Assembly: GCF_900113135.1 (NCBI RefSeq)
Contig: NZ_FOOH01000005.1
Coordinates: forward strand, 123,133 to 187,132
Direction of reading: 5' to 3'
Length of the DNA: 64,000 bases
From: Salegentibacter agarivorans
Lineage (GTDB): Bacteria > Bacteroidota > Bacteroidia > Flavobacteriales > Flavobacteriaceae
Part shown: positions 23,803 through 33,716 of the stretch, one piece after another
Layout of the letters: every line of letters begins with the position of its first letter
Numbering within the stretch: the stretch's first letter is position 1
Translations under genes and position numbers: made by a program
Notes under the pieces: model-generated
What the model was told of the DNA's origin: nothing
The model's input: only the letters and a program-made list of their open reading frames with translations
Databases searched by the model: none

Positions 23803-25935
23803 TTATAATTCTTCCAAAGCTTCAGCGAAACTCTTATAAGCCGGTTTCCTGTTTAAGTTAACATCCCACAAGCCCTGGAATTCACCGGGCAACCAGTTTG
23901 CATCTTCAGGACTATCGGTAACACCCCAAACGGTAATGCCATATCTTTGTGCCTGAGGTACATGTTCTTTATAAGCTTCAACTACATAACTATACATTTC
24001 GGCTTGCTGTTGTAAAACTTCATCTGTAGGTTCAGAGACATTTGTTCTTACGTCCAGTTCAGAAACTTTTATGAGTTTACCGGTTTCAGCAAGAAGTTGA
24101 AACATTTGAGCAATATTATTTTTATCGGAATCTATACTTATATGCATTTGAGTCCCAATACCATCTACAGTAGCACCCTGGCTTTCTATGTATTCTACAT
24201 ATTCAATGAGTCCCCTGGTCTTGTCTAAATTATATTCAAGGTTATAGTCGTTTATAAAAAGGAGATCTTCGGGGCTACCATACTCCCTGGCCAGTTTAAA
24301 GGCTTTAACCGCATAATCTTTACCCAGGTAATCCTGCCAGTAAAATTCGTCGCTGGTGATATCAGAATCGGTCGCTCCACTTTTTAATTCGTATGGATTT
24401 CCATCATCCATAGGTTCGTTAACAACATCCCAGGCATCTACATAGTCTTTGGAAACTTCCATCATGCTCGTAATCCATCTTTCCATTTCGCCACCAATAA
24501 TCTCCTCCTTTTCTTCAGGTGTTTTCTCTATAACACCACCGGCATTGGGGTTTACACGCGAAAGCGTTACATCATCAATATAAACCGTCCCTGCAAAGTC
24601 ACCATAACTAATAACTAATCGCTCACGATCTTCTTTGGTAATCGTCGTCTCCAAAGTATATTCCTCCCAGTCTTCTGATACGTTAAATGAGCCAAGCCCA
24701 TCACTTGAATAATCAGATGGCGATTGTAGCTCGGCACGAAGAGTACCGGCAGTATTTGCTTTTACTTTAAAATTCAAGACATAAGTTTCTTCCATTTCCA
24801 ATGTAGGTAAATCATAGGCAATCTGTGCTTCCCAAAAATTCGTAGCTGAAGGATTCGTAAAGGTAAAAGCATAACCTGTATCACCATAGCCCTCACCTTC
24901 TGAGGAGCGCTCCATGGTAGAACCATTTCCCCAGCCAGCCCAGCCATCAGTGCCAGTTTCAAAATCAGAATTGGAAATTACACTTGGATCCAGTGCGGGA
25001 CCGCCACCACTGCCTTCCTCGTTATATTTTTTCAGGCTTATGTTATCAAAATAATAAGTAGTGGCAACATTGCCGAGGTTAAAAGCAATAGTACTTGACC
25101 CTGCCATTTCTTCAGAAACAATAATTCTTTTGGTAAAAGTAGTCCATTCCGCAGAAGCGGGAATAGCACCAAAAAAATCCCAGTGTTTATACTCTCCAGG
25201 TTGAATATGAGCCTGGGTAGCAAAAGAGGCATCAGCATCTGAGCGAACATCCATAGTAAGTTCGTATTCTTCCCCTACTTCCATAGGCGGAGAAAACTTA
25301 AAAAAGAACTGGCTTTCCCAATCGTTTTCCCGAACTTCTCCATTGGTCACCGCCAATGCCCTGCCCTCACCGTCTGCACCTTCTCCGTCAGCCGTAAAAG
25401 ACATACTATCATCTTCGTTAGCCTCATAATTTGCTGCTTCATCCGTTTCAAAGTCAGCACCAGCAATCTCATCCCAGCTTGGTCCGCCACCTATTACTGT
25501 TGGCGCAATAGTGCTGTTCAGGTATTCAGCATTTTGATTAGCGTGCCAGGTAAGCGTATGCCCGTAAATAGAAGTTCCTGCTTGCTGTGCCGCAGCTATA
25601 AGTTCATTTACCTGAGCAAAATTCATAGAACCATCATTTTGCACGATGGCACCATGCTTCATTCCATAACCTACGGTAAGCTCATCAAAATTTTTATTAA
25701 TAAGCCTGTACATTACTCCCTTATTAATATAATCTGAAATAGAAACAGTCCCACCTAAGGTGAAATTTGAGGTACTATCTTTATAGCTCTTAAGAGGTGC
25801 ATAAGAATTAATATCTTCCTGTGCTTCGAGGCCTTCAGGTTTTTCTATTTCAAATGCTAATGGATCTGGATCGGCACAGGAAAATAATGAAGCCAATAAG
25901 CCACTACAAACAAGAAAACGATTTAAATATTTCAT
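23803..25935 (-). CDS. GH10 xylanase with two CBM modules inserted in the catalytic domain, lipoprotein
   Basis: The 710-aa product has lipobox LFSC (Cys20). The GH10 barrel starts at about 55 (GHTLTWHANQ near 125-135), is interrupted at about 150-465 by two CBM4/CBM22-type beta-sandwiches (about 155-305 and 318-462, joined by a GSGGGP linker), and resumes with acid/base Glu507 in WDVVNEPMDD and nucleophile Glu626 in VSELDVR. This split layout is known from surface xylanases of gut Bacteroidota, where the inserted CBMs hold xylan near the active site. It follows the glycan-binding lipoprotein gene directly, so it is the probable surface endo-xylanase of the locus. Confidence 0.93.
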   Translation of the reverse strand: MKYLNRFLVCSGLLASLFSCADPDPLAFEIEKPEGLEAQEDINSYAPLKSYKDSTSNFTLGGTVSISDYINKGVMYRLINKNFDELTVGYGMKHGAIVQNDGSMNFAQVNELIAAAQQAGTSIYGHTLTWHANQNAEYLNSTIAPTVIGGGPSWDEIAGADFETDEAANYEANEDDSMSFTADGEGADGEGRALAVTNGEVRENDWESQFFFKFSPPMEVGEEYELTMDVRSDADASFATQAHIQPGEYKHWDFFGAIPASAEWTTFTKRIIVSEEMAGSSTIAFNLGNVATTYYFDNISLKKYNEEGSGGGPALDPSVISNSDFETGTDGWAGWGNGSTMERSSEGEGYGDTGYAFTFTNPSATNFWEAQIAYDLPTLEMEETYVLNFKVKANTAGTLRAELQSPSDYSSDGLGSFNVSEDWEEYTLETTITKEDRERLVISYGDFAGTVYIDDVTLSRVNPNAGGVIEKTPEEKEEIIGGEMERWITSMMEVSKDYVDAWDVVNEPMDDGNPYELKSGATDSDITSDEFYWQDYLGKDYAVKAFKLAREYGSPEDLLFINDYNLEYNLDKTRGLIEYVEYIESQGATVDGIGTQMHISIDSDKNNIAQMFQLLAETGKLIKVSELDVRTNVSEPTDEVLQQQAEMYSYVVEAYKEHVPQAQRYGITVWGVTDSPEDANWLPGEFQGLWDVNLNRKPAYKSFAEALEEL

Positions 25936-25955
25936 AATCGATTTATTTTTTAATT

Positions 25956-26987
25956 TTATTCTAATATGGGAGAAAATGTTTCCATACGTACCCCACGATC
26001 TCTAAGTACAAGTGTATCTGTTGTACTCACATTAATTTCTTCAAGGTTAACTTCGTAATCCAGGTAAAGGGCATCACGATCTTTTCCGCCCCAACTGTTT
26101 TGTTCGCCATCTTTTACAAATTGGCCGCTACCACTTGCCGTATACTCATCTGATGCAGCTCTTACAGTGCAGTTACCAGAATCGTCAAAGCTTAAAATTA
26201 AGGTGCAGTTTACAGCATACCCTTCGCTGTTTTGAAAAACCAAATCTAACTCTACCTCATTTAAAGAGCGGGTTGTAAGGGCTACTACCTGATCGTCTAC
26301 TACATACTCTTCTTCTCTTATTACAGTATCGTCAAGATTCTCGTTACCGGTAGTTCCTTCAATTTCATCTACCCCACGGCGTAAATAATTCCCGTGCCAC
26401 GGATTCACATATTTTACGGCATAAAGAATGAAATCTTTAGGCAAAACATCCCAATCTTCTGCAACCGGTTTACGTGGATTTGTAACCTGTGGTATTCCCC
26501 TAAGAATGGAATCTGCGCTTACAACGTTGGTCATTTGAAGTGGAATTACATAATTTCTTCCAATAGCAAGACTATCGGCAAAAAATGCATCGCTTAGCTG
26601 AAGCTCAACTCCACCTGTTAGTTCACCTTGCGGAATCCTGATTTCATTAGATTCCAGTGTATAATAATTTTCGGGCATTGCCTGAACAGGTTGGCCGCTA
26701 TCATCAAATACAAGACCTTCCGTCAAAGAATTATCTACTTCAAAATCTATAAAAACGTCCTGATCATTATCGTAAGTTCCACCGGTAGTAGCCATTATTC
26801 TCGCTTTACCTTCATTATCCAGAGAAGTGTCAAAAATATCTTCTCCCAGTGTAATTGTCCTTACCGGGTATTGATAAGCAAAATAAACGGTTTGGTATTC
26901 ATAGTCGTCAAATTCCCATTTATCATTCTCACAAGAAGTAAAGCCTGAAAGAATAATTAAAGCGATTAAATATATTTTATTTTTCAT
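25956..26987 (-). CDS. DUF1735/DUF5627-type surface glycan-binding lipoprotein
   Basis: The 343-aa product is a probable lipoprotein (FTSC, Cys19). The N-terminal part (about 25-150) is a DUF1735-like Ig fold (VYFAYQYPVRTITLG, then IPQGELTGGVELQL). The C-terminal part (about 175-340) is a beta-barrel-like region with WHGNYLRRG and ending RGVRMETFSPIL, as in proteins carrying DUF5627. Genes of this type directly follow SusCD in xylan loci and encode surface glycan-binding proteins. No catalytic residues are recognised. It occupies the expected position between SusD and the surface xylanase. Confidence 0.78.
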   Translation of the reverse strand: MKNKIYLIALIILSGFTSCENDKWEFDDYEYQTVYFAYQYPVRTITLGEDIFDTSLDNEGKARIMATTGGTYDNDQDVFIDFEVDNSLTEGLVFDDSGQPVQAMPENYYTLESNEIRIPQGELTGGVELQLSDAFFADSLAIGRNYVIPLQMTNVVSADSILRGIPQVTNPRKPVAEDWDVLPKDFILYAVKYVNPWHGNYLRRGVDEIEGTTGNENLDDTVIREEEYVVDDQVVALTTRSLNEVELDLVFQNSEGYAVNCTLILSFDDSGNCTVRAASDEYTASGSGQFVKDGEQNSWGGKDRDALYLDYEVNLEEINVSTTDTLVLRDRGVRMETFSPILE

Positions 26988-27012
26988 TTTCTGTTCTTTA
27001 TAATTAAACTAA

Positions 27013-28746
27013 CTACCAGCCCTGGTTTTGGATAATTGCATCGTATTTTAAAACTTCGCTAAAAGGGATTGGTCCATATCGCATATACTCTTCATAAATC
27101 CTGTCTTCAACAGTTATTGTTTGATGATTCCCATCAAGAATACTTACTCCTCTGGCCGGAACATTTAAATCGTCGCCCCAACGGCGGATATCCCAAAACC
27201 GGAAACCTTCAAAACTTAGTTCTAATCTGCGTTCATTTCTTATTAATTCTCGCATTGCATTTTGATCTGAGCTAATTGACTCTAAATATGCATCGGGCTG
27301 CGTTATACCAGCGCGCTCCCTTAAGCCAGCAATAATATCATAGGCCGAAAATCCAAAAGTTCCTGTTCCTTGTGGCCCCCAGGCTTCGTTAGCAGCTTCT
27401 GCGTAAATAAGGTATAATTCGGTATACCTCATTCTGGCGGTATAATGCTGTTGAGTATTGCTGGTTACTGGATCTAAATTCACATCCTGCCTTAGCAATT
27501 TCTTTAAATAATAACCTGTTCTGGTAGAGGTTTCTACGGCATTTAAGGCATCATTGGTGTTTCCGTCAGCGGCGGTTACAATAGTTGAATTACCGGGTCC
27601 TGCGGTACTTTGATTTACCACAATGTAATGATCTAACCTTGGATCCCTGTTTTCGTAAGGATTAGCGGGATCAAACCCACTAGCCGGATCTGTAATAGGA
27701 TAACCATTTGCCATAGGAAATGAATTCACCAGGTTTTGGGTTGGATTTAGCTGTCCGTCGCCAAATAAAGTTGGTGGAAAATGTTGCTGTTCTAAATCAC
27801 TGGTTTCTACAACATCGGTTCTCCAAATAATTTCGGGCGGGTTATTTCCCCCTCCAATTCCACTTATTTGCGAAGCATTTTTGTACCAGGTATGACCATT
27901 TGTTGCAATACCACTTGCTCCTCCATTTTCTGCCAATACTTCCCCGGCATAATTGGCTACATCGGCCCAGGTAGTAGTATTTCCATCGGCATAAGCAGGG
28001 CTTGCAGCAAGTAAAGCCGCCTGTGCCCTTACAGTTTTGGCAATTCTACCGGTCATTCTTTGTTTGGCATATTCACCAAAAACCCTGTTATAATCTCCCA
28101 AATCTGAATAAGCCTCCGGTAAACTTGAAAGTGTTTCATAATCTAAAGGAAGTAAAGCTTCAGCCTGTTCTACATCTGCATATAACTGTTGTATGCACTC
28201 TTCAAAAGTTGCCCTTGGTTGATTAAAATCTGAGCCGGTTTCTTCAGGTTCTAATAAGATTGGAACCCCTAATAGCTCTCCATTAGCCCAACCCGCATGT
28301 TGACGTAAGAGATAATACATATATAACGCCCTAAGACCATAGGCTTCACCTTTAAGCCTGTCGTTAAAAAGGGAGCTTATTTCTTCATCTTCAGACCAGG
28401 TTACTTTATCAGTCTCGGCAAGAAAGATATTGATATACTGGATAGCTGCCCTTGCATTTTGCCACTGGTCAAAAGGATTATTTTGAGCTGTCCATTGCCC
28501 CGTAGCAATTTCACGGTAAGGATTATTGTTTACGTTACTAACGGCATCATCTGTTGCTACCTCACTAAAAGAATAACCATTATTTGGTAGCCTGGTATAA
28601 GCGTTAAGCAGAATACCCTGAGCATATTCGGCCTCAGCATACATATCTTCCAGGCCTCTATTATTCTCTATGGCAGGTTCTATAAGATCGTCACAACTTG
28701 TAATTGTAAAGACCATTAATAAAAGAAGTAGTAATTTACTTTTCAT
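27013..28746 (-). CDS. SusD/RagB-family outer-membrane lipoprotein (second pair)
   Basis: The 577-aa product is a probable lipoprotein (TITSC, Cys18). It has the SusD alpha-helical TPR fold, with RLKGEAYGLRALYMYYLLR in the N-terminal half and the C-terminal signature RNERRLELSFEGFRFWDIRR. It would close the SusC transporter encoded immediately upstream and bind xylo-oligosaccharides at the cell surface. It lies 20 bp after its SusC partner and 25 bp before the glycan-binding lipoprotein. Confidence 0.93.
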   Translation of the reverse strand: MKSKLLLLLLMVFTITSCDDLIEPAIENNRGLEDMYAEAEYAQGILLNAYTRLPNNGYSFSEVATDDAVSNVNNNPYREIATGQWTAQNNPFDQWQNARAAIQYINIFLAETDKVTWSEDEEISSLFNDRLKGEAYGLRALYMYYLLRQHAGWANGELLGVPILLEPEETGSDFNQPRATFEECIQQLYADVEQAEALLPLDYETLSSLPEAYSDLGDYNRVFGEYAKQRMTGRIAKTVRAQAALLAASPAYADGNTTTWADVANYAGEVLAENGGASGIATNGHTWYKNASQISGIGGGNNPPEIIWRTDVVETSDLEQQHFPPTLFGDGQLNPTQNLVNSFPMANGYPITDPASGFDPANPYENRDPRLDHYIVVNQSTAGPGNSTIVTAADGNTNDALNAVETSTRTGYYLKKLLRQDVNLDPVTSNTQQHYTARMRYTELYLIYAEAANEAWGPQGTGTFGFSAYDIIAGLRERAGITQPDAYLESISSDQNAMRELIRNERRLELSFEGFRFWDIRRWGDDLNVPARGVSILDGNHQTITVEDRIYEEYMRYGPIPFSEVLKYDAIIQNQGW

Positions 28747-28766
28747 TTCCTTTTATATTTAAATTT

Positions 28767-31700
28767 TTAAAATATTGCTTTTACGCCCAGGTTATAAAAT
28801 CTATTCTGGGGTGCACTTCCTACATTTAACTCCAAAATCTCACGTTCAGGGGATACTGTTAGTAAATTAGCTCCATTTACATATACTCCTAATTCCTGCA
28901 CAAACGATTGGGCAAATAATTCTTTTGGAAAATTATAGGAGATTTGAACTTTTGCCAGGTCAAAACGATCTGTACTATAAAGCCAGAAATCTGAATTTCT
29001 AAAGTTATTATTACTATTAGTGGTAGTTAATCTTGGATAGGTTGCAGTTTCACTTGTCTCTGGCGTCCAACGATCCCGAGCTACGATTGAATATTTATCT
29101 TCACCATCCATCCAGAAATAAGAACTATTTTTCATACCGTGAGCTCCAAATCTTCCAATTCCAAGAGCGAAAAAGGTGAAATCTTTCCATTCAGCTGTGA
29201 AATTCACACCTAAAGTTAGCGGCGGGCCAAACCAGCCAGCTTTGCCTAGATAAACTTCATCCTGGTTGTCTATTACCCCGTCACCATTCTGGTCTATATA
29301 TTTAATATCTCCCGGGGCAACCTGTCCATAACTTTGCGAAGGTGAATTCGCAATTTCTTCAGCACTTGCAAACAGTCCGTCGCTTTCCAGCCCCCAAATA
29401 CCATCTAAAGGATTACCTTCCCTGGATTGGTATTCATCTTCATACATTTCAGCTCGTTTGGTGGCCTTGGTGTCATAATAAGTACCAACAACTCCAAGCG
29501 TAGTTTTCAATTCTCCAAATTGCTGATTCCAATCGGCTCTAAAATCAAACCCTACACGTTCATCATCGTTATAATTCACATAAGGGATAAATGAAGAGTT
29601 TGGCCATCCGGTTTCAAAATAATTAGGATATAATACAGATGCCTGTACTATACCACCCGTCATTCTATTGGCAAAAACAGAACCCTGTATCTGGAAAAGA
29701 TTATCAAATAACGAAGCTTCAACCCCTAAATTTATTTCTTCTCTTTTAGAAAAAGTTAGGTCATCGTTCTGGCCTCTTCTGGAATCTGTGGAACGGCTTA
29801 GAGCACCATCTCTCCAGTTAAACCAGGCACCATCGGTTTGGGTATAAATACTTTCATATAAATAGTAATCCTGTATATCAATATCGGTATGTAAAATACC
29901 TGCGGAAGCGGTAAGTTTTAACTCATCAAATACCGTTGAATTTTGAAGAAAATTCTCTTCGCTTAAACGCCATCCTAAAGTAAAGGTTGGTGAAAAAGCC
30001 TGACGGTTTCCTTCAGGTAATTTTGCTGAATGTACCAGCGCTCCACTGAAATTCACAAAATATTTATCTAAATAATCGTAACCCACATACAGGCCTAAAT
30101 TGGCATTACTGGTTCGGTGATATTCTTCTGAAATAGATTGCTGAAATCCATTGGCAATAAGCATTGCTGAAACGTTATGATCTTCTTCTATTTTAGTCTC
30201 ATAATTAAATTGCCCTGAAAAAGAAATTGTTTGTCTATACCAGCTATCGCTTATATTTTGTACACCAGACCTGGCATCCTGCCCATACTGGGTTAAACTT
30301 GCAATTAAATCATCCCCATCATAATTAGTCCAGCTAGGCTCGTAAACTGCGTACTCATTGTTATATGATTGGTTGTAAGAAGTAGAATAATCTACTCCAA
30401 AGTTTGAATGAAAACTTAAGCCTTCCAGGAGATTTCCTAAATCTGCTCCAATACCTGTATTAAACTGAAATTGTCTACTGGTATAATTATTACTTCCACC
30501 CGCATAAATTGCAGCAAAAGGATTGGTTTGGTCAAGCTGCGTACCCCCTAAAAGATATTGTCCATCTATAAGGTTACTACTATTGTTAACATACTGCAGA
30601 GAATTCTCATCGCTTTCCTCAATCATACTTGTTGGAATTAACGGCGAAAATCGGTTTGGCCTTAAATTGGCAGCACCTGACCAATAATCTGTATTCACAC
30701 CCCAACCGTTATAATAAACAGCTGATGCATTTACCGTAGCATATAAAGTTTCAGTTATATCAATATCTACATTCCCACGAATATTAAACCGCTGGGTTCT
30801 GTTATTTTCAGCTTCACCAAAATTTAGTAGCGAACCTGCTGAATAAAAACCAAGATTTGTATAATATTGAGCGGTTTCATTTCCGCCGGAAATCTGGGCG
30901 GTAGCATCATACCTGTTATAGGTTTCCTGTAAATAATCTGAAGAATAATAGTTTACATCGGGATACCTGTATGGGTTGTCCCCGGCTGCATGTTGGTAGA
31001 TAGTTTCATCATCAAACCGCTGACTTAACCCATCATTTGCCCTTGCTTCATTATAAAGGGTCATATATTCAGCAGAACCAAGATATTTTGGATAACTTTT
31101 TGGAACAAACATTCCTGCATTTATCCTAACATCAATTTCCTGCTTCTGAATTTTTCCTCTTTTTGTAGTAATTTGAACAACACCTTTAGCAGCACGACTT
31201 CCATAGAGCGCCACTGCAGAAACTCCTTTTAAGAAACTAATTTGATCTATTTCTGTAGGCATTATACTTCCGGCATCTCTTGGCACTCCATCTATAAGCA
31301 CTAAATACTCGTCCATACCCCAAATATTTCCGTGAAAACCATTGGCAAATCCTTCCATATTTTCCAGGGTACTCGTATTATAATTCTTCTCCATTAATTC
31401 ATCCAGATCTACAAAAGAAACTCCACTTATTAGATTTCTCTTCTCAACTTTACGAAATGCAACATTTACATCTTCATAACCTTCTGCAGGCTCAAGACTT
31501 ATATTATCCACAAATGGAGTTACAATTACTGTTGTAGGTTTGTACTCCAGAGCTGCTACGGCCAAAGTGGAATACAGGCCTGTTGAAAGTGAGAAACTCC
31601 CAATAGAATCTGTAACCACGGTGTTGCCAGCCTCTGTCGTTACGGTAGCACCCACTAACGGCTTTCCTTCTTTACCTCTAACGATGGCTTCAACATCAAT

Positions 31701-31784
31701 ATCTTCAGATGTTTGTGCGACCCCTATAAAAGGCATCAAGGCAAATAGTGCACAAAAAACTACTTTAAATTTTATAATATTCAT
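28767..31784 (-). CDS. SusC-family TonB-dependent transporter (second pair)
   Basis: ATG at 31784 (MNIIKFKV...) is preferred over the longer frame start at 31808 because it opens a clean signal peptide. The product is about 1005 aa. A short N-terminal CarboxypepD-like domain (KPLVGATVTTEAGNTVVTDS) precedes the plug (VLIDGVPRD, GSRAAKGVVQITTKRG) and the 22-strand barrel ending in NRFYNLGVKAIF. The usual TonB-box-like VVVGYG stretch of SusC proteins is not evident (AFRKVEKRNLISGVS is found instead), marking it as a divergent SusC group. It imports oligosaccharides across the outer membrane with the SusD encoded next. Confidence 0.93.
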   Translation of the reverse strand: MNIIKFKVVFCALFALMPFIGVAQTSEDIDVEAIVRGKEGKPLVGATVTTEAGNTVVTDSIGSFSLSTGLYSTLAVAALEYKPTTVIVTPFVDNISLEPAEGYEDVNVAFRKVEKRNLISGVSFVDLDELMEKNYNTSTLENMEGFANGFHGNIWGMDEYLVLIDGVPRDAGSIMPTEIDQISFLKGVSAVALYGSRAAKGVVQITTKRGKIQKQEIDVRINAGMFVPKSYPKYLGSAEYMTLYNEARANDGLSQRFDDETIYQHAAGDNPYRYPDVNYYSSDYLQETYNRYDATAQISGGNETAQYYTNLGFYSAGSLLNFGEAENNRTQRFNIRGNVDIDITETLYATVNASAVYYNGWGVNTDYWSGAANLRPNRFSPLIPTSMIEESDENSLQYVNNSSNLIDGQYLLGGTQLDQTNPFAAIYAGGSNNYTSRQFQFNTGIGADLGNLLEGLSFHSNFGVDYSTSYNQSYNNEYAVYEPSWTNYDGDDLIASLTQYGQDARSGVQNISDSWYRQTISFSGQFNYETKIEEDHNVSAMLIANGFQQSISEEYHRTSNANLGLYVGYDYLDKYFVNFSGALVHSAKLPEGNRQAFSPTFTLGWRLSEENFLQNSTVFDELKLTASAGILHTDIDIQDYYLYESIYTQTDGAWFNWRDGALSRSTDSRRGQNDDLTFSKREEINLGVEASLFDNLFQIQGSVFANRMTGGIVQASVLYPNYFETGWPNSSFIPYVNYNDDERVGFDFRADWNQQFGELKTTLGVVGTYYDTKATKRAEMYEDEYQSREGNPLDGIWGLESDGLFASAEEIANSPSQSYGQVAPGDIKYIDQNGDGVIDNQDEVYLGKAGWFGPPLTLGVNFTAEWKDFTFFALGIGRFGAHGMKNSSYFWMDGEDKYSIVARDRWTPETSETATYPRLTTTNSNNNFRNSDFWLYSTDRFDLAKVQISYNFPKELFAQSFVQELGVYVNGANLLTVSPEREILELNVGSAPQNRFYNLGVKAIF

Positions 31785-31815
31785 TCTCTCTATGTTTAAA
31801 TTGAACACAATGCGG

Positions 31816-33705
31816 TTACCAGCCAGGATTCTGACTAAATTCTAAATACATATTTACATCCACATTTTTTAAAGGCAGCCAGTAATGTTTGCTACTAAAG
31901 TTTCTTTCCAGAATAACTTCTTCTCTTAAGTTTAGAACCCTGTTTTGTGAAGGATCATCGGTATTAAGTTCTCCGGCCCGGTCAAATTCTACAGATTTCT
32001 TTAAAGTATATGGACTTTCGGTTAACAACAACCAACGTCTTAGATCATTAAACCTGTGTCTTTCAAAAGCTAACTCTACTGCACGCTCCCGGCGCACTTC
32101 ACTCATAAAAGCATCCAGAGATCCTAAAAATTCATCTGCCACGTGACCAACACCGGCTCTATCTCTTACAAAATTAATAGCGTCTACCGCTGTTTTACTA
32201 TAGCCCGAAACCTGTCCTGTAGGTGAACCATAAGCCTGGGCAGCTGCTTCAGCATACATTAGGTATACATCTGAGAGTCGCATCCATGGTAAATGAATAT
32301 TCAAGCTGTTCCCATAACCATAACCTTCATCATATTTATTCGCTGTTATTGGGATAAACTTGTAAAGCATATACCCGGTTCTACTACCCGTTCTTATATT
32401 TCTATAACTTCCGCCAGTAAATAGATTAGCATAACGATTATATTCTTCATCTGCTGGCATAGAACCCTGAACGGTACGAACGCCATCATATACAATATCA
32501 TTATAAAATCTTGGATCACGATCTTTCCACGGATATTCGGGATCATAACCAGATTCTGGATCGGGTTGCGTAATATCTTCAATTGGCATCCCATTGGCCA
32601 TTCCATAAAAATCTACATAGTTTGCAGTAGGAAGGAATTTCACATCCCCATCGGTTAAAATTGGAGAAGGTTGATATTGTTTTGCTGTACCATAAGTAGA
32701 TCCATGCGCACCAAAATAAGGTCCTCTAAAAATAGCCTCAGTACTACCTGGTATTTGCCAGTTTTGCCCGGTTGTATAAAAGTTTAAATGATAATCTGAA
32801 AACGGTACTAAAGAATAATCTGCTTCTCCAGATTCTGTTAGAGTAAGTAATTCGGCAAAAGCTTCAGCAGCTTTTTGGGCATAAGAAGTATTGTATACCG
32901 CATTTCCTGTAGACTCCTGATTCATTAGTGGACTTGCCGCCCATAAATAATTCTTCCCTAAATAACCAAGCGCCATTATTTTATTAATACGCAATTGGTT
33001 TTTCCCTAATGTTGCGCTTCCCGCATCTGTTTCGTCCCAATCTGTAGGTAATAAATCGGCAGCAGCACGAAAATCCTGTGCGGCGAGATCTGCAGCTTCG
33101 TGATAACTTAAGCGGGGTAACTGTAGTTGTTCATCACTTGGTAAAACTTCATTTATATATGGTAATCCTCCAAAATATTGAATGAATTGGAAATGAAACC
33201 ATCCTCTAAAAAACAATAACTGCCCTCTTATTAAGTCTTTTTCTTCTTGAGTGGCATCTGTAAGACGGTCCATATTAGCAAGACCTAAATTGGCTTTTCT
33301 AATTCCATACCAGCCTAATTGCCAAAGGGATTTTGAAAATCGGTCATCATCTGTACTGGTATTATTTCTATCCATCCAGCCGGCTTGCCAGCCATCAAAT
33401 TCTGACTGCCAGCCCCAAAAGTTTCCATTTTCAATTTTATTAATAAAGTGGAAATCCCTGGCTGTAGATTCAATTTCATCATCTCCCCAATTCCAGGAGT
33501 TGGTCCAGTAGGCATTGGTGAAATCTGGGATACAATGATATAATTCTTCAGTAAACCCTTGAAAATTGGTGAAATTTTTAAAGGCTTCCTCTTCAGAAAC
33601 TATAGATTCATCTTCCCTGTCTAAGTAATCTTCACAAGATGATATGAAAACTAAAGCAAATATTGCCAGACTAAATTTTATAATGTTTTTTATATAATTT
33701 TTCAT
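31816..33705 (-). CDS. SusD/RagB-family outer-membrane lipoprotein (first pair)
   Basis: The 629-aa product is a probable lipoprotein (ISSC, Cys24). SusD helical repeats (IRGQLLFFRGWFHFQFIQYF) and the C-terminal block VRRERAVELAFERHRFNDLR are clear. It is paired with the SusC gene 11 bp upstream in transcription. At about 630 aa it is larger than the second SusD, with an extended middle section (about 300-450) that may shape ligand choice. It would bind xylan or large oligosaccharides on the outer face of the transporter. Confidence 0.93.
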   Translation of the reverse strand: MKNYIKNIIKFSLAIFALVFISSCEDYLDREDESIVSEEEAFKNFTNFQGFTEELYHCIPDFTNAYWTNSWNWGDDEIESTARDFHFINKIENGNFWGWQSEFDGWQAGWMDRNNTSTDDDRFSKSLWQLGWYGIRKANLGLANMDRLTDATQEEKDLIRGQLLFFRGWFHFQFIQYFGGLPYINEVLPSDEQLQLPRLSYHEAADLAAQDFRAAADLLPTDWDETDAGSATLGKNQLRINKIMALGYLGKNYLWAASPLMNQESTGNAVYNTSYAQKAAEAFAELLTLTESGEADYSLVPFSDYHLNFYTTGQNWQIPGSTEAIFRGPYFGAHGSTYGTAKQYQPSPILTDGDVKFLPTANYVDFYGMANGMPIEDITQPDPESGYDPEYPWKDRDPRFYNDIVYDGVRTVQGSMPADEEYNRYANLFTGGSYRNIRTGSRTGYMLYKFIPITANKYDEGYGYGNSLNIHLPWMRLSDVYLMYAEAAAQAYGSPTGQVSGYSKTAVDAINFVRDRAGVGHVADEFLGSLDAFMSEVRRERAVELAFERHRFNDLRRWLLLTESPYTLKKSVEFDRAGELNTDDPSQNRVLNLREEVILERNFSSKHYWLPLKNVDVNMYLEFSQNPGW

Positions 33706-33716
33706 AACAAGCTATT